In this document: one piece after another, positions 5,742-5,944 of the stretch
Numbering within the stretch: the stretch's first letter is position 1
Layout: every line of letters begins with the position of its first letter
Origin: Deltaproteobacteria bacterium
GTDB taxonomy: Bacteria > Desulfobacterota > Desulfobacteria > Desulfobacterales > B30-G6
Direction of reading: 5' to 3'
Length of the DNA stretch: 5,944 nt
Assembly: GCA_019313725.1 (NCBI GenBank)
Contig: JAFDAT010000228.1
Coordinates: 1 to 5,944, forward strand
The notes under the pieces: generated by a model
Told to the model about the DNA's origin: nothing
The model's input: only the letters and a program-made list of their open reading frames with translations
Databases searched by the model: none
Made by a program: the position numbers and the translations under genes

Positions 5742-5821
5742 CAGGGCTGAAGCCCTGGACTACATGGCCTAACGCCGATGGCTTTGTAGTTCCGAATTTT
5801 AGTATTTCGGCCCTGTTTTTT
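5742..5821. repeat. Compound REP-like hairpin with a T-run
   Basis: Several inverted repeats are nested here. CAGGGCT (5742-5748) and AGCCCTG (5751-5757) form a tight hairpin with a 2-base loop. GGACTACA (5757-5764) pairs with TGTAGTTCC (5785-5793) with one bulge. CAGGGCTGAA (5742-5751) can also pair with TTCGGCCCTG (5806-5815) with one wobble. The left arm thus has two partners, giving a choice between a small hairpin and a long one. Six T residues follow at 5816-5821, so the long form could end apt transcripts. The build resembles REP elements mobilised by IS200-like RAYT transposases, though no such gene is in the window. The right arm lies inside the amidohydrolase gene. Confidence 0.7.
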
Positions 5822-5944
5822 GATAAGCACCGATCTTCCGGCCCAGCGCATTCACCCTGCTTAGAACGTCATCCAGGTCCATCGCCGTCAACCGCCCGTT
5901 TCTGACCAGCATTCTGCCGGACACCATGACATCGCGCACATCGG
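5799..5944 (-). CDS. Amidohydrolase C-terminus, probably MTA/SAH deaminase type (runs off the right edge)
   Basis: The last 47 residues of a minus-strand gene are present, beginning DVRDVMVSGRMLVRNGRLTA and ending GPKY before a TAA. The pattern of a strand with VxGR, then LVRNGR, then an Asp/Glu-rich helix start (MDLDDVLSRV) is the C-terminal beta-sandwich end of the TRZ/ATZ-like amidohydrolases. These metal-dependent enzymes include 5-methylthioadenosine/S-adenosylhomocysteine deaminase, guanine deaminase and SsnA. The MTA/SAH deaminase reading is favoured by the fragment and by the neighbouring mtnP-apt, but the metal ligands and substrate residues lie outside the window. The final codons lie within the right arm of the REP-like hairpin, so the C-terminal QKTGPKY may come from that element. 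The gene converges on apt. Confidence 0.75.
   Translation of the reverse strand, partial: DVRDVMVSGRMLVRNGRLTAMDLDDVLSRVNALGRKIGAYQKTGPKY

Overview
The window looks like a chromosomal segment of a Gram-negative, probably anaerobic deltaproteobacterium (Desulfobacterota, Desulfobacterales-like). The placement is an inference. It rests on an outer-membrane porin with a signal peptide and terminal Phe, the mixed base composition, and intergenic spaces filled with short degenerate tandem repeats. Nothing in the window fixes the genus.

Layout. At the left edge, on the minus strand, is the N-terminal part of an ABC transporter ATPase (1-391). A repeat-filled gap follows (392-676): a TTACGNN heptad tract, a 100-bp segment bounded by 10-bp inverted repeats, and an in-phase ACCTTNN array. 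This array supplies the last codons and the stop of the next minus-strand gene, a glycerophosphodiester phosphodiesterase-like protein (654-1466). Positions 1467-2070 hold no convincing gene, only an 18-bp repeat, small hairpins and an AT-rich promoter-like stretch. On the plus strand come a porin (2071-3141) closed by a strong terminator, a YihG-like lysophospholipid acyltransferase (3269-4213), and a tight two-gene unit, mtnP-apt (4345-5618, overlapping by ATGA). After a second heptad tract and a compound REP-like hairpin, the C-terminus of a minus-strand amidohydrolase of the MTA/SAH-deaminase kind enters from the right edge (5799-5944).

How the genes fit together. MtnP releases adenine from 5'-methylthioadenosine and Apt turns that adenine into AMP, so the pair is an adenine-salvage operon fed by polyamine and SAM metabolism. 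The converging amidohydrolase may act on the same or a related nucleoside. The porin, the acyltransferase and the phosphodiesterase are all envelope or phospholipid functions, but they are separate transcription units.

The most unusual signal is not a gene. Three unrelated heptad repeats (TTACGNN, ACCTTNN, ATCCANN) occur in the gaps of one 6-kb window and share one layout: a 5-base core, a loose dinucleotide and strict 7-bp phasing. One of them has entered the 3' end of a gene. I see no complete mobile element, CRISPR array, tRNA or rRNA.
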